From Neolewinella aurantiaca (GTDB lineage: Bacteria > Bacteroidota > Bacteroidia > Chitinophagales > Saprospiraceae), in assembly GCF_008014675.1 (NCBI RefSeq), contig NZ_VOXD01000003.1, positions 220,530 through 284,529 on the forward strand: a stretch of DNA of 64,000 nt. Direction: 5' to 3'. A model generated the notes under the pieces. It was not told where the DNA came from. It ran no database searches and saw nothing but the letters and a program-made list of their open reading frames with translations. Every line of letters starts with the position of its first letter. The first letter of the stretch is position 1. The position numbers and the translations under genes were made by a program. Positions 26,196-35,382 of this stretch are shown piece by piece.

Positions 26196-26894
26196 TTAAC
26201 GTGCCATACTTTTCAGGCGCTCTACTTCACCGACTTCTCTGTTTAGTTTTCGCCCGCTTCCGAGTGGAATGGTAAGCCCGGCGGCCATCATTCCGTCGGG
26301 TTGTACGACCGGGCCGAGGCGTACACTCAGGTCATCCGATATATCGAATTCCTGGAGGTGTGCATCGGTATAAGCTTCTACGGCCTGAAGCAAATAGCCC
26401 ACAAAAATACCGATATAGGCGGTTTGGCGGGCTCTGTCGGCCGTTGCGCGCGCCTGGAGCAGTGCACTGTCAGAGACCAGGTCGGCGGGGAACTCGTCTT
26501 CGGTAACCACACAATCATCGGCCTGTCCGAGGCAACGGTTTTCGAGGGCAGTGGTGTACCTGCGGTAACTCGTTTGGTTGAAATCGGCGTATGCCACCAG
26601 GCCGAGCAGGCCACTATAAACCAACGGGACCTTCCACCAGCGCTTGTTGTAGACCTGGCCTCCGCCGGGGATGGCCGCCCAGAGTAAAGCATTGCGTGGG
26701 TTCCTTTTCAGCTCTTTCAGGGTTGGCAGCGTATCAATGGCCACGACCGCCGCGGTATCGATTTCTACGGGGCCAGTGGTCTGTGCCGGCGCGGCCGCAG
26801 GTGCAAAAATAAGGACGAAGAGCAATGAGGGTAATATCGCTATCCTCAGGATAGCAGAAAATGTGCAAGTACCGTAGCGGTTGAGATTAGTCAT
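26196..26894 (-). CDS. DUF5683 domain protein
   Basis: The ATG at 26894 gives 232 residues; an in-frame GTG at 26909 would add five. A signal peptide (SLLFVLIFAPAAAPAQ) leads into the DUF5683 core, with RNALLWAAIPGGGQVYNKRWWKVPLVYSGLLGLVAY and a second membrane-like segment AYIGIFVGYLLQAVEAYTDAH. It follows parB by 70 bp on the same strand, an arrangement common in Bacteroidota, but its function is unknown. The signal-peptide end APAAAP is encoded by a perfect 18-bp repeat copy. Confidence 0.85.
   Translation of the reverse strand: MTNLNRYGTCTFSAILRIAILPSLLFVLIFAPAAAPAQTTGPVEIDTAAVVAIDTLPTLKELKRNPRNALLWAAIPGGGQVYNKRWWKVPLVYSGLLGLVAYADFNQTSYRRYTTALENRCLGQADDCVVTEDEFPADLVSDSALLQARATADRARQTAYIGIFVGYLLQAVEAYTDAHLQEFDISDDLSVRLGPVVQPDGMMAAGLTIPLGSGRKLNREVGEVERLKSMAR
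26788..26805. repeat. perfect 18-bp repeat copy inside the DUF5683 signal peptide
   Basis: An exact core copy, read on the minus strand as codons for A-P-A-A-A-P at residues 31-36, just before the probable signal peptidase site. No inverted partner lies nearby. Confidence 0.9.
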
Positions 26895-26964
26895 GTAAGG
26901 GAAAGACACGCTTTCGTCTGGTTACGTGGGTTGGGCAAAGAGGTTTAACTACCTGCTAACACCA

Positions 26965-27915
26965 TTACTCCACGTATTTATAGAAGCTTTCCAGTTCTTC
27001 CTGGTTGGTGAATTTGATGGTAATACTACCGGATTTGGCCGTTTTGCCGTCCAACTTTACCTGTACCTGCTTCGTGCCGAAGAAGTCCTGAAAAGCAACC
27101 TTCACGGTCTTCAGGTCTTCGTTCTCGGGCTGGCGAACCGGGCGGGAGGTTTTCTTCTTTTTGTAGTTCTTGGCCTCTTCTTCAATTTTGCGGACGTTCC
27201 AGCTTTCACCTTTCGTGAGGATCTCGTTGAGGAACATTTCCTGAAGCGCAATGTCCTTTATGCCGAAGAAAGTCTTTGCGACCCCGATGCTGATCTTTTT
27301 CTCCCGGATGGCTTTCTGTACTTTAGGCGAGGTCTTCAGAATACCAAGATAGTTGGCAACGGTCGGCCGGCCCTTCCCAACCCGCTGGGCGAGTTGCTCC
27401 TGGGTCATATCGTAATCTTCTGACAGGCGGTAATAAGAATAGGCCACCTCCATGGGGTTGAGGTCTTCGCGCTGGATGTTCTCAATCAGCGCCATTTCCA
27501 ACAGCTCCTGGTCGTTGGGTGTCCGGATAAAAGCAGGTACCTCGGTAAGGCCCGCCAACTGACTTGCACGGAAGCGCCGTTCACCGCTGATGATCTGGTA
27601 GGTTCCATCGCCCATATGGCGAACCGTCATCGGTTGAATGATGCCATGCACCTTGATCGACTCGGAGAGTTCCTGCAGGGGCTGTTCCTCGAATTCCTTT
27701 CGGGGCTGGTCCGGGTTGGCGTGAATTTTATCGACAGACAGATAGGCGAAATCTTTGCTGAGGGCAGCGATGGTCTCCTTAGGAGCATCTGCGATTGCCT
27801 TGTCAAGGTTTTTCTCTTCTTTGCTGTCTAACCGCTTACCACCAAAGAGGGCGTCGAGGCCTGAGCCGATTTGAGCCTTACTTGCTTTTCGTGGGACGGG
27901 TTTTGCCTTAGCCAT
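26965..27915 (-). CDS. parB: ParB/RepB/Spo0J family chromosome partition protein
   Basis: The 316-residue protein has the N-terminal ParA-contacting segment (GSGLDALFGGKR) and the ParB/Srx CTPase core with NPDQPRKEF, GERRFRASQLAG (about 116-127) and ENIQREDLNPMEVA. A helix-turn-helix (MTQEQLAQRVGKGRPTVANYLGIL) and a C-terminal dimer region follow. It loads on parS and spreads as a CTP-dependent clamp to organise the origin. parA is not adjacent, and I found no convincing parS in the window. Confidence 0.95.
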   Translation of the reverse strand: MAKAKPVPRKASKAQIGSGLDALFGGKRLDSKEEKNLDKAIADAPKETIAALSKDFAYLSVDKIHANPDQPRKEFEEQPLQELSESIKVHGIIQPMTVRHMGDGTYQIISGERRFRASQLAGLTEVPAFIRTPNDQELLEMALIENIQREDLNPMEVAYSYYRLSEDYDMTQEQLAQRVGKGRPTVANYLGILKTSPKVQKAIREKKISIGVAKTFFGIKDIALQEMFLNEILTKGESWNVRKIEEEAKNYKKKKTSRPVRQPENEDLKTVKVAFQDFFGTKQVQVKLDGKTAKSGSITIKFTNQEELESFYKYVE

Positions 27916-27943
27916 ATCAGATCTTAATTTTTAGATGGGTCGG

Positions 27944-27951
27944 CAAAGATA
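27944..27951 (-). promoter_or_regulatory. -7 box for parB
   Basis: TATCTTTG on the minus strand, 29 bp upstream of the parB ATG. The match is perfect and the -33 position weak. Confidence 0.6.
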
Positions 27952-28118
27952 ACGAACATGGTCTAAGGAAAAACAACAGCTACCGTAACGTTTGGGTAAC
28001 ACTTTGCATAAAGTTCCGAGAGCAATACCTTAGGGGTATTCGTAGGGCCGCTTCCGGGATATATCATTTCTTCGGGGGCGGTCTTTTAGATGGCGGTCTC
28101 TTCTTTGTCCACCTTCCG

Positions 28119-30029
28119 TTATCCCTGCTTAAGAATTACCGTACACAATGGCGGCACGGTCAGTTCGATGTGGTAAGGCCGTCCGTTCCACTCCGACGGT
28201 ACGGCTTTGAGCGTTTTGATCTCGTAGTTGCCCGTTCCGCCGTACTGCGCGTCGTCGCTGTTGAGGAGCACGGAGTATTTGCCTTTGGCCGGTACGCCTA
28301 CCCGGTATTTGTTGCGGACAGTAGGGGTGAGGTTGTTGATCACAACAACCGTGTCGTCGTCCTTTTTCCCGCGCCGGAGGTAAGTCAGGATGCTGTTCTG
28401 GTGATCGCCCAAGTCGATCCATTCAAACCCTTTGGGGTCGTAGGCTTGTTCGTACAGGGCGGTGGTGGTCTTGTAAATCTTGTTGAGGTCGGAGAAGTAT
28501 TTGCTCAGCGTTTTGTGCGGGGTGTACTTGGTCAGGCTCCAGTCGAGTCCTCGTTCGATGCTCCATTCGGTCGTCTGGCCGAACTCACCTCCCATAAACA
28601 TCAGCTTGCTGCCCGGGTGGGTGTACATGTAGCCGTACATCGTCCGAAGGTTGGCGAAACGCTGCCATTCATCTCCCGGCATCCGGTCAATCAGCGGCCC
28701 CTTGCCATGCACGACTTCGTCGTGGCTGAGCGGAAGCATGAAGTTTTCCGTAAAGGCATAGACAAGGCTGAAGGTCAGCTCGCCGTGGTGGTAGCTTCTG
28801 TGAACGGGGTCGTTCTTGAAGTAGGCCAGGGTGTCGTGCATCCAGCCCATCATCCATTTTTGCCCGAAGCCGAGGCCTCCGACATAGATGGGGCGTGATA
28901 CTCCGGAGAAGCTGGTAGACTCCTCGGCGATTGTCATAGTATCGGGGTATTCCCGGTAAACTGCTTCGTTGAATTCGCGCAGGAAGGCAATGGCTTCTAG
29001 GTTTTCGTTGCCGCCGTATACGTTGGGGATCCATTCGCCGGCGTTACGGCTGTAGTCCAGATAAAGCATCGAGGCTACCGCATCGACCCGTAACCCATCC
29101 ACGTGGTAGCGGTCTAGCCAGAAGAGGGCGTTGCTAATGAGGAAGGACCTGACTTCGTTACGCCCGTAATTGAAAATGGCACTCTTCCAGTCGGGGTGAA
29201 ATCCCAGGCGTGGATCCTCGTGATCGAATAAGTGCGTGCCGTCGAAATCGGCGAGACCGTGTGCATCGGTAGGGAAGTGGCTCGGCACCCAGTCAAGGAT
29301 AACACCGATGCCGGCTTTGTGCAGTTCCTGCACGAGGTACATGAAGTCCTGCGGGCCGCCAAATCGGCTCGAGGGTGCAAAGTAACCGGTAATCTGATAT
29401 CCCCAGCTTGGGAAGTAGGGGTGCTCCATCACCGGGAGGAATTCCACGTGGGTGAAATTCATCTCTTTGACATAGTCGACAAGTTCGACGGCCAGCTCGC
29501 GGTAACTGAGGCTTTCGTGGCCCTTTGGCTTTTTCCACGATCCGAGGTGGACTTCGTAGACAGAGTATGGTTTGTCGATACCATTATGCTCTGTGCGGTT
29601 TTCCATCCATTCGGCATCGTCCCACTCAAAATAAGTATCCCAAACGATACTGGCAGTCTTCGGCGGTGTTTCCCACAGGCGGGCAAAAGGGTCTCCTTTT
29701 TCGAGCCAGCGGCCATTGGGGCCGTCAATGGCGTATTTGTAGATGGTTCCGTTTCCTATATCAGGGATAAAGCCTTCCCAGATTCCGCTCGAATCCCACC
29801 GGGGGTTGAGTTGGTGGGTCCCTCTGTTCCAGCTGTTGAAGTCGCCAACCACCGCCACGTACTTGGCATTGGGAGCCCAGACGGCAAAATATGTACCAGA
29901 AACTCCATTAACCTCAATAACGTGACTGCCTAATTTATCATAGGCACGGAAGTTTTTCCCAGCCTTCCACAGGCTGATGTCGAAATCTGAAAATAAGCTG
30001 TGTGCAGTAACGGTAGAAGGAGTACTCAT
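28119..30029 (-). CDS. glgB: 1,4-alpha-glucan branching enzyme
   Basis: The 636-residue GH13 enzyme has an N-terminal CBM48 (about 30-115, GVSGTYFAVWAPNAKYVAVVGDFNSW), the (beta/alpha)8 domain with DWVPSHFP, the nucleophile region GLRVDAVASMLYLDYSR, the acid/base region TIAEESTSF and SHDEVVHGKG, and a C-terminal beta domain. It makes alpha-1,6 branches in glycogen. No other glycogen gene is linked, but the next gene on the same strand, 241 bp upstream, carries a glycogen-binding-type domain. Confidence 0.96.
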   Translation of the reverse strand: MSTPSTVTAHSLFSDFDISLWKAGKNFRAYDKLGSHVIEVNGVSGTYFAVWAPNAKYVAVVGDFNSWNRGTHQLNPRWDSSGIWEGFIPDIGNGTIYKYAIDGPNGRWLEKGDPFARLWETPPKTASIVWDTYFEWDDAEWMENRTEHNGIDKPYSVYEVHLGSWKKPKGHESLSYRELAVELVDYVKEMNFTHVEFLPVMEHPYFPSWGYQITGYFAPSSRFGGPQDFMYLVQELHKAGIGVILDWVPSHFPTDAHGLADFDGTHLFDHEDPRLGFHPDWKSAIFNYGRNEVRSFLISNALFWLDRYHVDGLRVDAVASMLYLDYSRNAGEWIPNVYGGNENLEAIAFLREFNEAVYREYPDTMTIAEESTSFSGVSRPIYVGGLGFGQKWMMGWMHDTLAYFKNDPVHRSYHHGELTFSLVYAFTENFMLPLSHDEVVHGKGPLIDRMPGDEWQRFANLRTMYGYMYTHPGSKLMFMGGEFGQTTEWSIERGLDWSLTKYTPHKTLSKYFSDLNKIYKTTTALYEQAYDPKGFEWIDLGDHQNSILTYLRRGKKDDDTVVVINNLTPTVRNKYRVGVPAKGKYSVLLNSDDAQYGGTGNYEIKTLKAVPSEWNGRPYHIELTVPPLCTVILKQG

Positions 30030-30183
30030 TATGGTAGGGTGGATTTTGAAAAAGTCTGGTTAGCCACGGGGCCTTAAAGTAGTAGTAACCGTTAAAAGGG
30101 CGGGATGTTAGCTGATCTGGGACCTTTCGTGGGAGATTGAGCTTTCGGGCGGTAAACCTGGCACCCAAACATACGCAACCTTA

Positions 30184-30223
30184 TAAAAAAAGCCATCGCT
30201 ACAGTGATCTGCAACGACGGCTT
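30184..30223 (-). terminator. terminator of the CBM48/HhH fusion gene
   Basis: On the minus strand a 16-bp stem with two mismatches (AAAGCCGTCGTTGCAG against AAAGCCATCGCTACAG) runs into TTTTTTT. It begins about 48 bp after the stop at 30271. Confidence 0.8.
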
Positions 30224-30270
30224 TCTTTCGTTTTTGGTGATTTCCGGCAACTGAGCGTCCGGGAAGAAGC

Positions 30271-30984
30271 TTACTTCTTTACGCCACCTTTCAGTTCGTC
30301 CTGAAGCTTTTTGAGCTCTTCGGTCTTGCCAGCAGCGGCCAGTTTGGCCTGTTGCTGCCACGAGCTGGGGTTAGCGAGGCGGAAGCGGGCACCGGCAGCA
30401 GTAAGTACATCGGCCAGTTTCTTGGGCGTTGCAGCACCGAGGTCGGCAAAAGTTACGATGCCGGCGTCGTTGAGCAGGCCGGAGATTTTGGGACCGATAC
30501 CTTCGATACGCTTCAGGTCGTCAGCAGCAGCTTTTTTGCTGGTTGCTTTTTTCTTTGCGGGAGCAGCTTTTTTGGCGGTAGCCTTTTTAGCCGGGGCAGC
30601 TTTCTTTGCGGGAGCGGCCTTTTTGGGAGCCGCTTTTTTCGGGGCGGCTTTTTTTGCGGCTGGTTTCTTTACCTCAGCAACTTCCTCAAGCGTAAGAACG
30701 CAGTTGTCGGAAGCATAGCCGCTGGAAGTGTAGCCAGGGGCATCCCAGTCATTCTTCCACTCCTGGTTGTCTACCAGGTAACGGAACTGGTATTCGCCGG
30801 GGACGAGGCTGATGTCTGCTTTATAAGCACTTTTTCCTTTAGACATCGGCAGGCCTTTGTCCCAGCTCCAGCCGTTGAAAGTTCCAAGAACCCGTACGTC
30901 GCGGTTGGCGCCAACCTGCTCGAAAGGCACCTCGAAAGTAACCTTGTATTGCTTCTTGGATTTTACGAATGACTTCTTAATCAT
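30271..30984 (-). CDS. fusion of glycogen-binding-like domain, Lys/Ala-rich tract and helix-hairpin-helix domain
   Basis: The 237-residue protein has three parts. Residues about 10-100 form an AMPK/isoamylase-type carbohydrate-binding fold (YKVTFEVPFEQ, VRVLGTFNGWSW, LVPGEYQFRYLVDNQEWKND). Residues about 105-152 are a histone-H1-like tract of repeated PKKAAPAKKA. Residues about 153-237 form a helix-hairpin-helix domain (DDLKRIEGIGPKISGLLNDAGIVTFADL) followed by a WxxQAxLAxxGKxxELKxLQDxL ending, of a type often attached to ribosomal proteins in Bacteroidota. No signal peptide, so cytoplasmic. The layout suggests one protein touching both alpha-glucan and nucleic acid; that is inference. Confidence 0.85.
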   Translation of the reverse strand: MIKKSFVKSKKQYKVTFEVPFEQVGANRDVRVLGTFNGWSWDKGLPMSKGKSAYKADISLVPGEYQFRYLVDNQEWKNDWDAPGYTSSGYASDNCVLTLEEVAEVKKPAAKKAAPKKAAPKKAAPAKKAAPAKKATAKKAAPAKKKATSKKAAADDLKRIEGIGPKISGLLNDAGIVTFADLGAATPKKLADVLTAAGARFRLANPSSWQQQAKLAAAGKTEELKKLQDELKGGVKK

Positions 30985-31222
30985 AATAATGTGATTGAAA
31001 TTTTGGTGATGGTATAGGTTATTGGGCTTAGTGTCGTTTTTATACTAACACCAATATGAAAGCAAAGTTAGGTCGAAGTATCTGACTCTCAAAGAGTTTT
31101 AACGTACCCGCTGGGAAGGCTTATTCCGGTGTAAAACAGGCTTGTTCCTGTTTTCCACTTATAAATTTTGTTTTTTTGACTATGAGCAAAGAAGTCTGGT
31201 AAAGAGCTTGTTACAGCCAAAT

Positions 31223-31927
31223 TTATCTTCGGGAGAGAGGTGGGTGATTACTTTGAAAAAAGTTTAAAATTTCTTCACTTTTATCAAAAAGCCGCTGTAT
31301 TTCCTGATAGTACCGCCCAAGATCGCTTCCGTCAACTACAGCATGGTGCGCCTGTACCGCCAGTGGCATCATCACTTTATTGTCTTTTTTGTGGTACTTA
31401 CCCCACACAATGCGGGGAACGCTGTCTCCCTGATCCGCCGCGGGCATCGCGTGGGTGACACTGGTGAAGCTTGCCCAGGGGAAGGTACTCAGGAAGAGAT
31501 AGTCATCTGCTCCCGGTTCATCCTCAAAGCTTGGCTCGTGCTTCATCCGCTCCATCACGGCTTCTGCAGCGGTATGGAAGGCGAGGGGGTCTTCGTTATA
31601 ATCCACGGTGCAGAAACTGAACGCAGAGGATGTTGCCGTCGGGACAGCAAAACTCGGCCGGAGGTTGGAATGCTCAACGATCTCCACTGCTTCTTTATCC
31701 CCATTATTGCACCTGCGTATGCGCCACCTGAACGGTACGATCTCCAAAGCAGCTCTGCTGATGAGGTAAACCATCGCAGGCGTAAAGCGCAGGGTAGGGG
31801 AACGCCGGACACAATCGAGAAACACCGTTATGTCCACTTCTGCCGTGATCCCGAAGTGAGGATTGGCCATGCTGTTAAAATGAGCAAAGTGAGCCTGACG
31901 GTGTTCGTCGAATTGTATCTTTTTCAT
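31223..31927 (-). CDS. chloramphenicol acetyltransferase-like (CAT fold) protein
   Basis: The 234-residue protein matches the CAT family along its length, with the catalytic histidine motif AVQAHHAVVDGSDLGRYYQEIQ near residues 190-212. The N-terminal HFAHFNSMANPHFGITAEVDIT segment and the central SVPRIVWGKYHKK are also family-like. It would transfer an acyl group from acyl-CoA. CAT-like proteins are widespread in Bacteroidota chromosomes, and nothing here (no mobile element, no other resistance gene) indicates an acquired resistance gene. It lies 33 bp after pyrG on the same strand and may be co-transcribed. Confidence 0.85.
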   Translation of the reverse strand: MKKIQFDEHRQAHFAHFNSMANPHFGITAEVDITVFLDCVRRSPTLRFTPAMVYLISRAALEIVPFRWRIRRCNNGDKEAVEIVEHSNLRPSFAVPTATSSAFSFCTVDYNEDPLAFHTAAEAVMERMKHEPSFEDEPGADDYLFLSTFPWASFTSVTHAMPAADQGDSVPRIVWGKYHKKDNKVMMPLAVQAHHAVVDGSDLGRYYQEIQRLFDKSEEILNFFQSNHPPLSRR

Positions 31928-31960
31928 GATAGAACTTTGTAAGCCGTTCCTCTCGCTTGT

Positions 31961-33574
31961 TTACTTGCTGCGCTGCTTCATTGCCGCTGCTACGAAAGAA
32001 ACAAACAGGGGATGAGGTGCTTCTACCGTACTTTTCAGTTCCGGATGGAATTGGACTCCGATGAAGTAAGGGTGATCTTTGAGTTCAATGATTTCAACGA
32101 GGCCGGTGTCGGGGTTGATACCGGTAATCCGGAGGCCTGCCGTTTTCAGTTGTTCCAGGTAATCGTTGTTGAACTCATAGCGGTGCCGGTGGCGTTCGCT
32201 TATTTTGGTGCTGCCGTATGCCTTCGCTGCGATGGATTTCGGTTTCAGGGTACAAGCGTAAGCGCCCAGGCGCATCGTTCCGCCCATGTTCTGAACTTTC
32301 TTTTGTTCCTCCATGATGGAAATCACCGGGGCTTCGGTTGTATCGCTTACTTCCGTTGAGCTTGCACCTTCAATTCCGGCAACGTTGCGGCTGTACTCCA
32401 CAACGGCACACTGCATCCCGAGGCAAATGCCGAAGAAAGGAATTTCGTTTTCGCGGATGTACTTAATGGCGCGGATCTTACCTTCTATACCTCTTTCACC
32501 GAAACCTGGTGCTACGAGTACCCCGTCGAACTGACTGAGGGTCTTAGCGATAGATTCTTCGTTGCCTTCCAGCTGCTCAGAGTGGACAGGGATAACGTTT
32601 ACCTTGCACTCGTTGATGGCACCGGCATGAATGAATGCTTCATAGATCGATTTGTAGGCATCCTGCAACTCGTTGTACTTCCCGACGAGGCCGATCTTGA
32701 CCTCTCCCGTAGAATTCTTCAGCTTACCCAGGAAGTTTTTCCACCGGCGCAGGTCCGGGGCTTTCCGGTCCGGAAGGCGGAGCTTACTCATCACCTGAGC
32801 ATCAAGGCCTTCTTTGAGCATGTGCAGCGGTACATCGTAGATGGTTTCTGCATCGATTGCTTCGATGATGCAGGCTTTCTCGACGTTACAGAAAAGAGCC
32901 AGTTTCCGGCGAATGCTGTCGTCGATGGGGTGCTCCGTTCTTACCACCAGAATATCTGGCTGAATACCTGCTTTCAGTAATTCTTTTACGGAGTGCTGGG
33001 TCGGTTTGGTTTTTAGCTCTTTTGCCGCAGCCAGGTAGGGCAGGAGAGTGAGGTGAATAGCTACACAGTTGTCGCGGCCCAGTTCCCAGCGCAGCTGACG
33101 AAGGCTTTCCACGTAGGGCAATGATTCGATGTCTCCGACCGTACCACCGAGTTCGGTGATCACAATGTCGTATTCCGTGCTCTGGCCGAGCAGCTGGACC
33201 CTGCGGTTGATCTCGTCGGTGACGTGGGGAATTACCTGCACGGTTTTGCCGAGGTACTTGCCTTCACGCTCGTTGTTGATCACCGTCTGGTAAATCCGCC
33301 CGGTAGTGACATTGTTAGCCTGGCTGGTTGGGGTGTTCAGGAACCGCTCGTAATGCCCGAGGTCGAGATCGGTCTCGGCTCCATCGTCGGTAACGTAGCA
33401 TTCACCGTGTTCGTAGGGGTTCAGAGTACCCGGATCGACGTTGAGATAGGGATCGAATTTTTGGATGGTGACCGTTAAACCGCGGGCTTGCAGTAACTTA
33501 GCCAAAGAAGCGGCAATGATGCCTTTACCAAGGGAAGAAGTGACCCCGCCCGTAACGAATATATACTTGCTCAT
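31961..33574 (-). CDS. pyrG: CTP synthase
   Basis: The 537-residue enzyme starts with the canonical [19 protein letters not shown] (synthase P-loop). The amidoligase domain runs to about residue 270 ([35 protein letters not shown] split over that region). The glutaminase domain has [18 protein letters not shown] with the nucleophilic Cys, and HPEL with the catalytic His and partner Glu near the C-terminus. It converts UTP to CTP using glutamine ammonia. A promoter with a perfect -7 box lies directly upstream. Confidence 0.97.
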   Translation of the reverse strand: MSKYIFVTGGVTSSLGKGIIAASLAKLLQARGLTVTIQKFDPYLNVDPGTLNPYEHGECYVTDDGAETDLDLGHYERFLNTPTSQANNVTTGRIYQTVINNEREGKYLGKTVQVIPHVTDEINRRVQLLGQSTEYDIVITELGGTVGDIESLPYVESLRQLRWELGRDNCVAIHLTLLPYLAAAKELKTKPTQHSVKELLKAGIQPDILVVRTEHPIDDSIRRKLALFCNVEKACIIEAIDAETIYDVPLHMLKEGLDAQVMSKLRLPDRKAPDLRRWKNFLGKLKNSTGEVKIGLVGKYNELQDAYKSIYEAFIHAGAINECKVNVIPVHSEQLEGNEESIAKTLSQFDGVLVAPGFGERGIEGKIRAIKYIRENEIPFFGICLGMQCAVVEYSRNVAGIEGASSTEVSDTTEAPVISIMEEQKKVQNMGGTMRLGAYACTLKPKSIAAKAYGSTKISERHRHRYEFNNDYLEQLKTAGLRITGINPDTGLVEIIELKDHPYFIGVQFHPELKSTVEAPHPLFVSFVAAAMKQRSK

Positions 33575-33986
33575 GTATCAGAAATTACGGGACACAAAGG
33601 TAGACTATCGCGGGGGATATTCCGGCAGAATAACAGATTAATAGAATGATTGATATCAGTCTTATCCCTCTCATAAAGCTTTAGACTGAAACTCGGCCGG
33701 GGTTTGTACCGGCAGGAAATCTTTTGATTTCAGCGGCAGAGCTCTTCACTTGCGGGTTTCCTTTCAGGAAACTTTTGCCGGCCGACTTTACAGCAAGCGC
33801 AACATTCACCGCACTTGACCCTCCCGTGAAGCTTTTCGTGTATTAGACGGAGGTATAAATGGAGCATCAGCCTGATAATTAGGGTAGTAAAAGATTCGAC
33901 CGACGACTCTTCGATATGTTAAAATGGATCGCAATGTTAACTCAATGTGAACTAATTGTTACATTGGTGTGTATTAACTTGCAATC
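33575..33986. other. 412-bp divergent gap with structured centre
   Basis: Besides the pyrG promoter, an imperfect palindrome occurs at about 33694-33784 (CGGCCGG at 33694-33700 against CCGGCCG at 33778-33784). It contains a small hairpin GTTTCC/GGAAAC (33756-33772) followed by TTTT. The remaining 200 bp before 33987 are AT-rich with no gene. Confidence 0.45.
33595..33602 (-). promoter_or_regulatory. -7 box for pyrG
   Basis: TACCTTTG on the minus strand, 21 bp upstream of the pyrG ATG, so the leader would be very short. Confidence 0.65.
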
Positions 33987-34925
33987 ATGTTAATAAAATG
34001 TTTCCTCAAGTCGGTTCAAACTTTTGCCCTCTGTGCGGTACTGATGCTGTTTTCAACTGCGGCGCGGACGCAGGGTGCAGTGTCATTCCTGAAGGCAAAT
34101 ACCGTTGAGGCAACCTCTGAAAAAGCAATGCCAGCTGCTGGCAACGAACTTGCTTTCGATTTTACCCGTAACATGATTTTCTTCGAAGCACGGGTGAACG
34201 GCAAACAAGGTAGTTTTATTCTCGATACCGGTGCGCCGACTTTGCTGCTTAATAACCGCGGGGCCGCGGTGGGTAATCCTGCACCGACTGGTGTTGCCGC
34301 CGGAGGGATTGTCGATCTCAGCAACCAACGTATCGAATCGTTCGAAATGGGAGGGCGAAACACAGGCAAACACTGGGCCATTGCGATGGATCTCCGCGGG
34401 ATGGAACAACGAATGGGTAAAACCATCGACGGTTTCGTGGGGCACAAAATTCTCAGGGATGGCGAGGTAAGAATCGACTTCCCCGACCGTAAGTTTCAGT
34501 TGGTGGAGTCTTCCCGTAAGCCCCGGCATGAAGGCCGGGCACCGGTTACTGCCGTGAAATTCGAATACATCGATCATCTTCCGGTGATCTTACTCCGGGT
34601 GGGTAAGAAAAAATTACGCTTTGCTATAGACACCGGCGCAGGCACGAACCTGATCGATAAACGGCTCAGCAAAATTTTTACGCCTACCGGTTCAGAGATG
34701 AACGTTCAGGGCTTAGACGGAGATAATAAAAACCATCAGATCGTTACTATCTCTGACCTGCAGTTGGCAGGAGAGGCGCAACCCGAGACCACTTTCGTCG
34801 CTATGGACCTTAGTCATTTACAGTCTCCCGGCGAAAGAGCTATTTCCGGAATATTAGGATCCGTGTTTCTTACCGATTATGTAGTCGGCATAGATTATAA
34901 GCGCCGTAAAATTAATTTGTGGTAA
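33987..34925 (+). CDS. secreted two-lobed retropepsin-like aspartic protease
   Basis: The 312-residue protein has a signal peptide (LMLFSTAARTQG) and two clan-AA aspartic protease lobes in tandem. The first has FILDTGAPTLLLN near residue 77 with a later flap-like region. The second has FAIDTGAGTNLID near residue 210 and ends with the hydrophobic-hydrophobic-Gly segment ISGILGSVFL. Each lobe carries a DTG-type catalytic Asp, as in eukaryotic pepsins, whereas retroviral-type enzymes are homodimers of one lobe. Probably periplasmic; substrate unknown. Confidence 0.82.
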   Translation: MLIKCFLKSVQTFALCAVLMLFSTAARTQGAVSFLKANTVEATSEKAMPAAGNELAFDFTRNMIFFEARVNGKQGSFILDTGAPTLLLNNRGAAVGNPAPTGVAAGGIVDLSNQRIESFEMGGRNTGKHWAIAMDLRGMEQRMGKTIDGFVGHKILRDGEVRIDFPDRKFQLVESSRKPRHEGRAPVTAVKFEYIDHLPVILLRVGKKKLRFAIDTGAGTNLIDKRLSKIFTPTGSEMNVQGLDGDNKNHQIVTISDLQLAGEAQPETTFVAMDLSHLQSPGERAISGILGSVFLTDYVVGIDYKRRKINLW

Positions 34926-34974
34926 ATTTAACCGCAATTAAATATTAAGTTATCGTCACCTCATAAAAGTAGCC

Positions 34975-35244
34975 ATGGATTTAAGTCAGTTTCCAGAACG
35001 TTTTCGGGCAAAGGTTTTGTCTAACATCGTCCGCAACAGCCGGTTGGGCATTGCTATCCGTTTTGGTAAGCTGAAAGGTCAGGTGCTGCCGCTCAGTATC
35101 CATCAGGAGGTTCCTTCTCCGAATCCGTTGCATCCTTCTCAGCTAGAAGCCCTGGCCCGCACGGCATTCCACGAATTGCCCTACGAGTTGCAGATTAAGA
35201 CCGGCGGATTGCAGGATGCATCAGGACCGATTGAACCTGCTTAG
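34975..35244 (+). CDS. small hypothetical protein
   Basis: The 89-residue frame starts with ATG 49 bp after the protease gene and is on the same strand. The protein (MDLSQFPERFRAKVLSNIVR) has no signal peptide or membrane segment; it is mildly basic in the first half with a proline-rich middle. I do not recognise a family. Codon composition looks like its neighbours and no competing frame explains the space, so I consider it a probable gene of unknown function. Confidence 0.5.
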   Translation: MDLSQFPERFRAKVLSNIVRNSRLGIAIRFGKLKGQVLPLSIHQEVPSPNPLHPSQLEALARTAFHELPYELQIKTGGLQDASGPIEPA

Positions 35245-35382
35245 TGGTAGCTTTTCCTGCCGGAAGGGTACTGTATTTTCGTTTTTTCACCTTAAGAAAG
35301 TCCTAACGGCAGAAGTGCCGGGCAACGTTCTTCTCATTCGTCGTTTCTTTGCGGCAAGGAATCTCACAAAAGAGTTTCTGAA

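Noticed and set aside
29442..29457. parS-like CCACGTGG core near glgB
   Set aside because: The flanks are not two-fold symmetric as in TGTTTCACGTGAAACA and the site is inside coding sequence, so a ParB site is not supported.
30311..30972. Two long plus-strand frames rich in Ala/Phe or Phe/Gly/Ser
   Set aside because: They are the antisense of the Lys/Ala-rich tract of the CBM48/HhH fusion gene, which gives open frames on both strands.
31223..31927. Acquired chloramphenicol resistance gene
   Set aside because: The CAT fold and catalytic His are present, but it sits behind pyrG in ordinary chromosomal context with no mobile element; chromosomal CAT-like proteins are common in this phylum.
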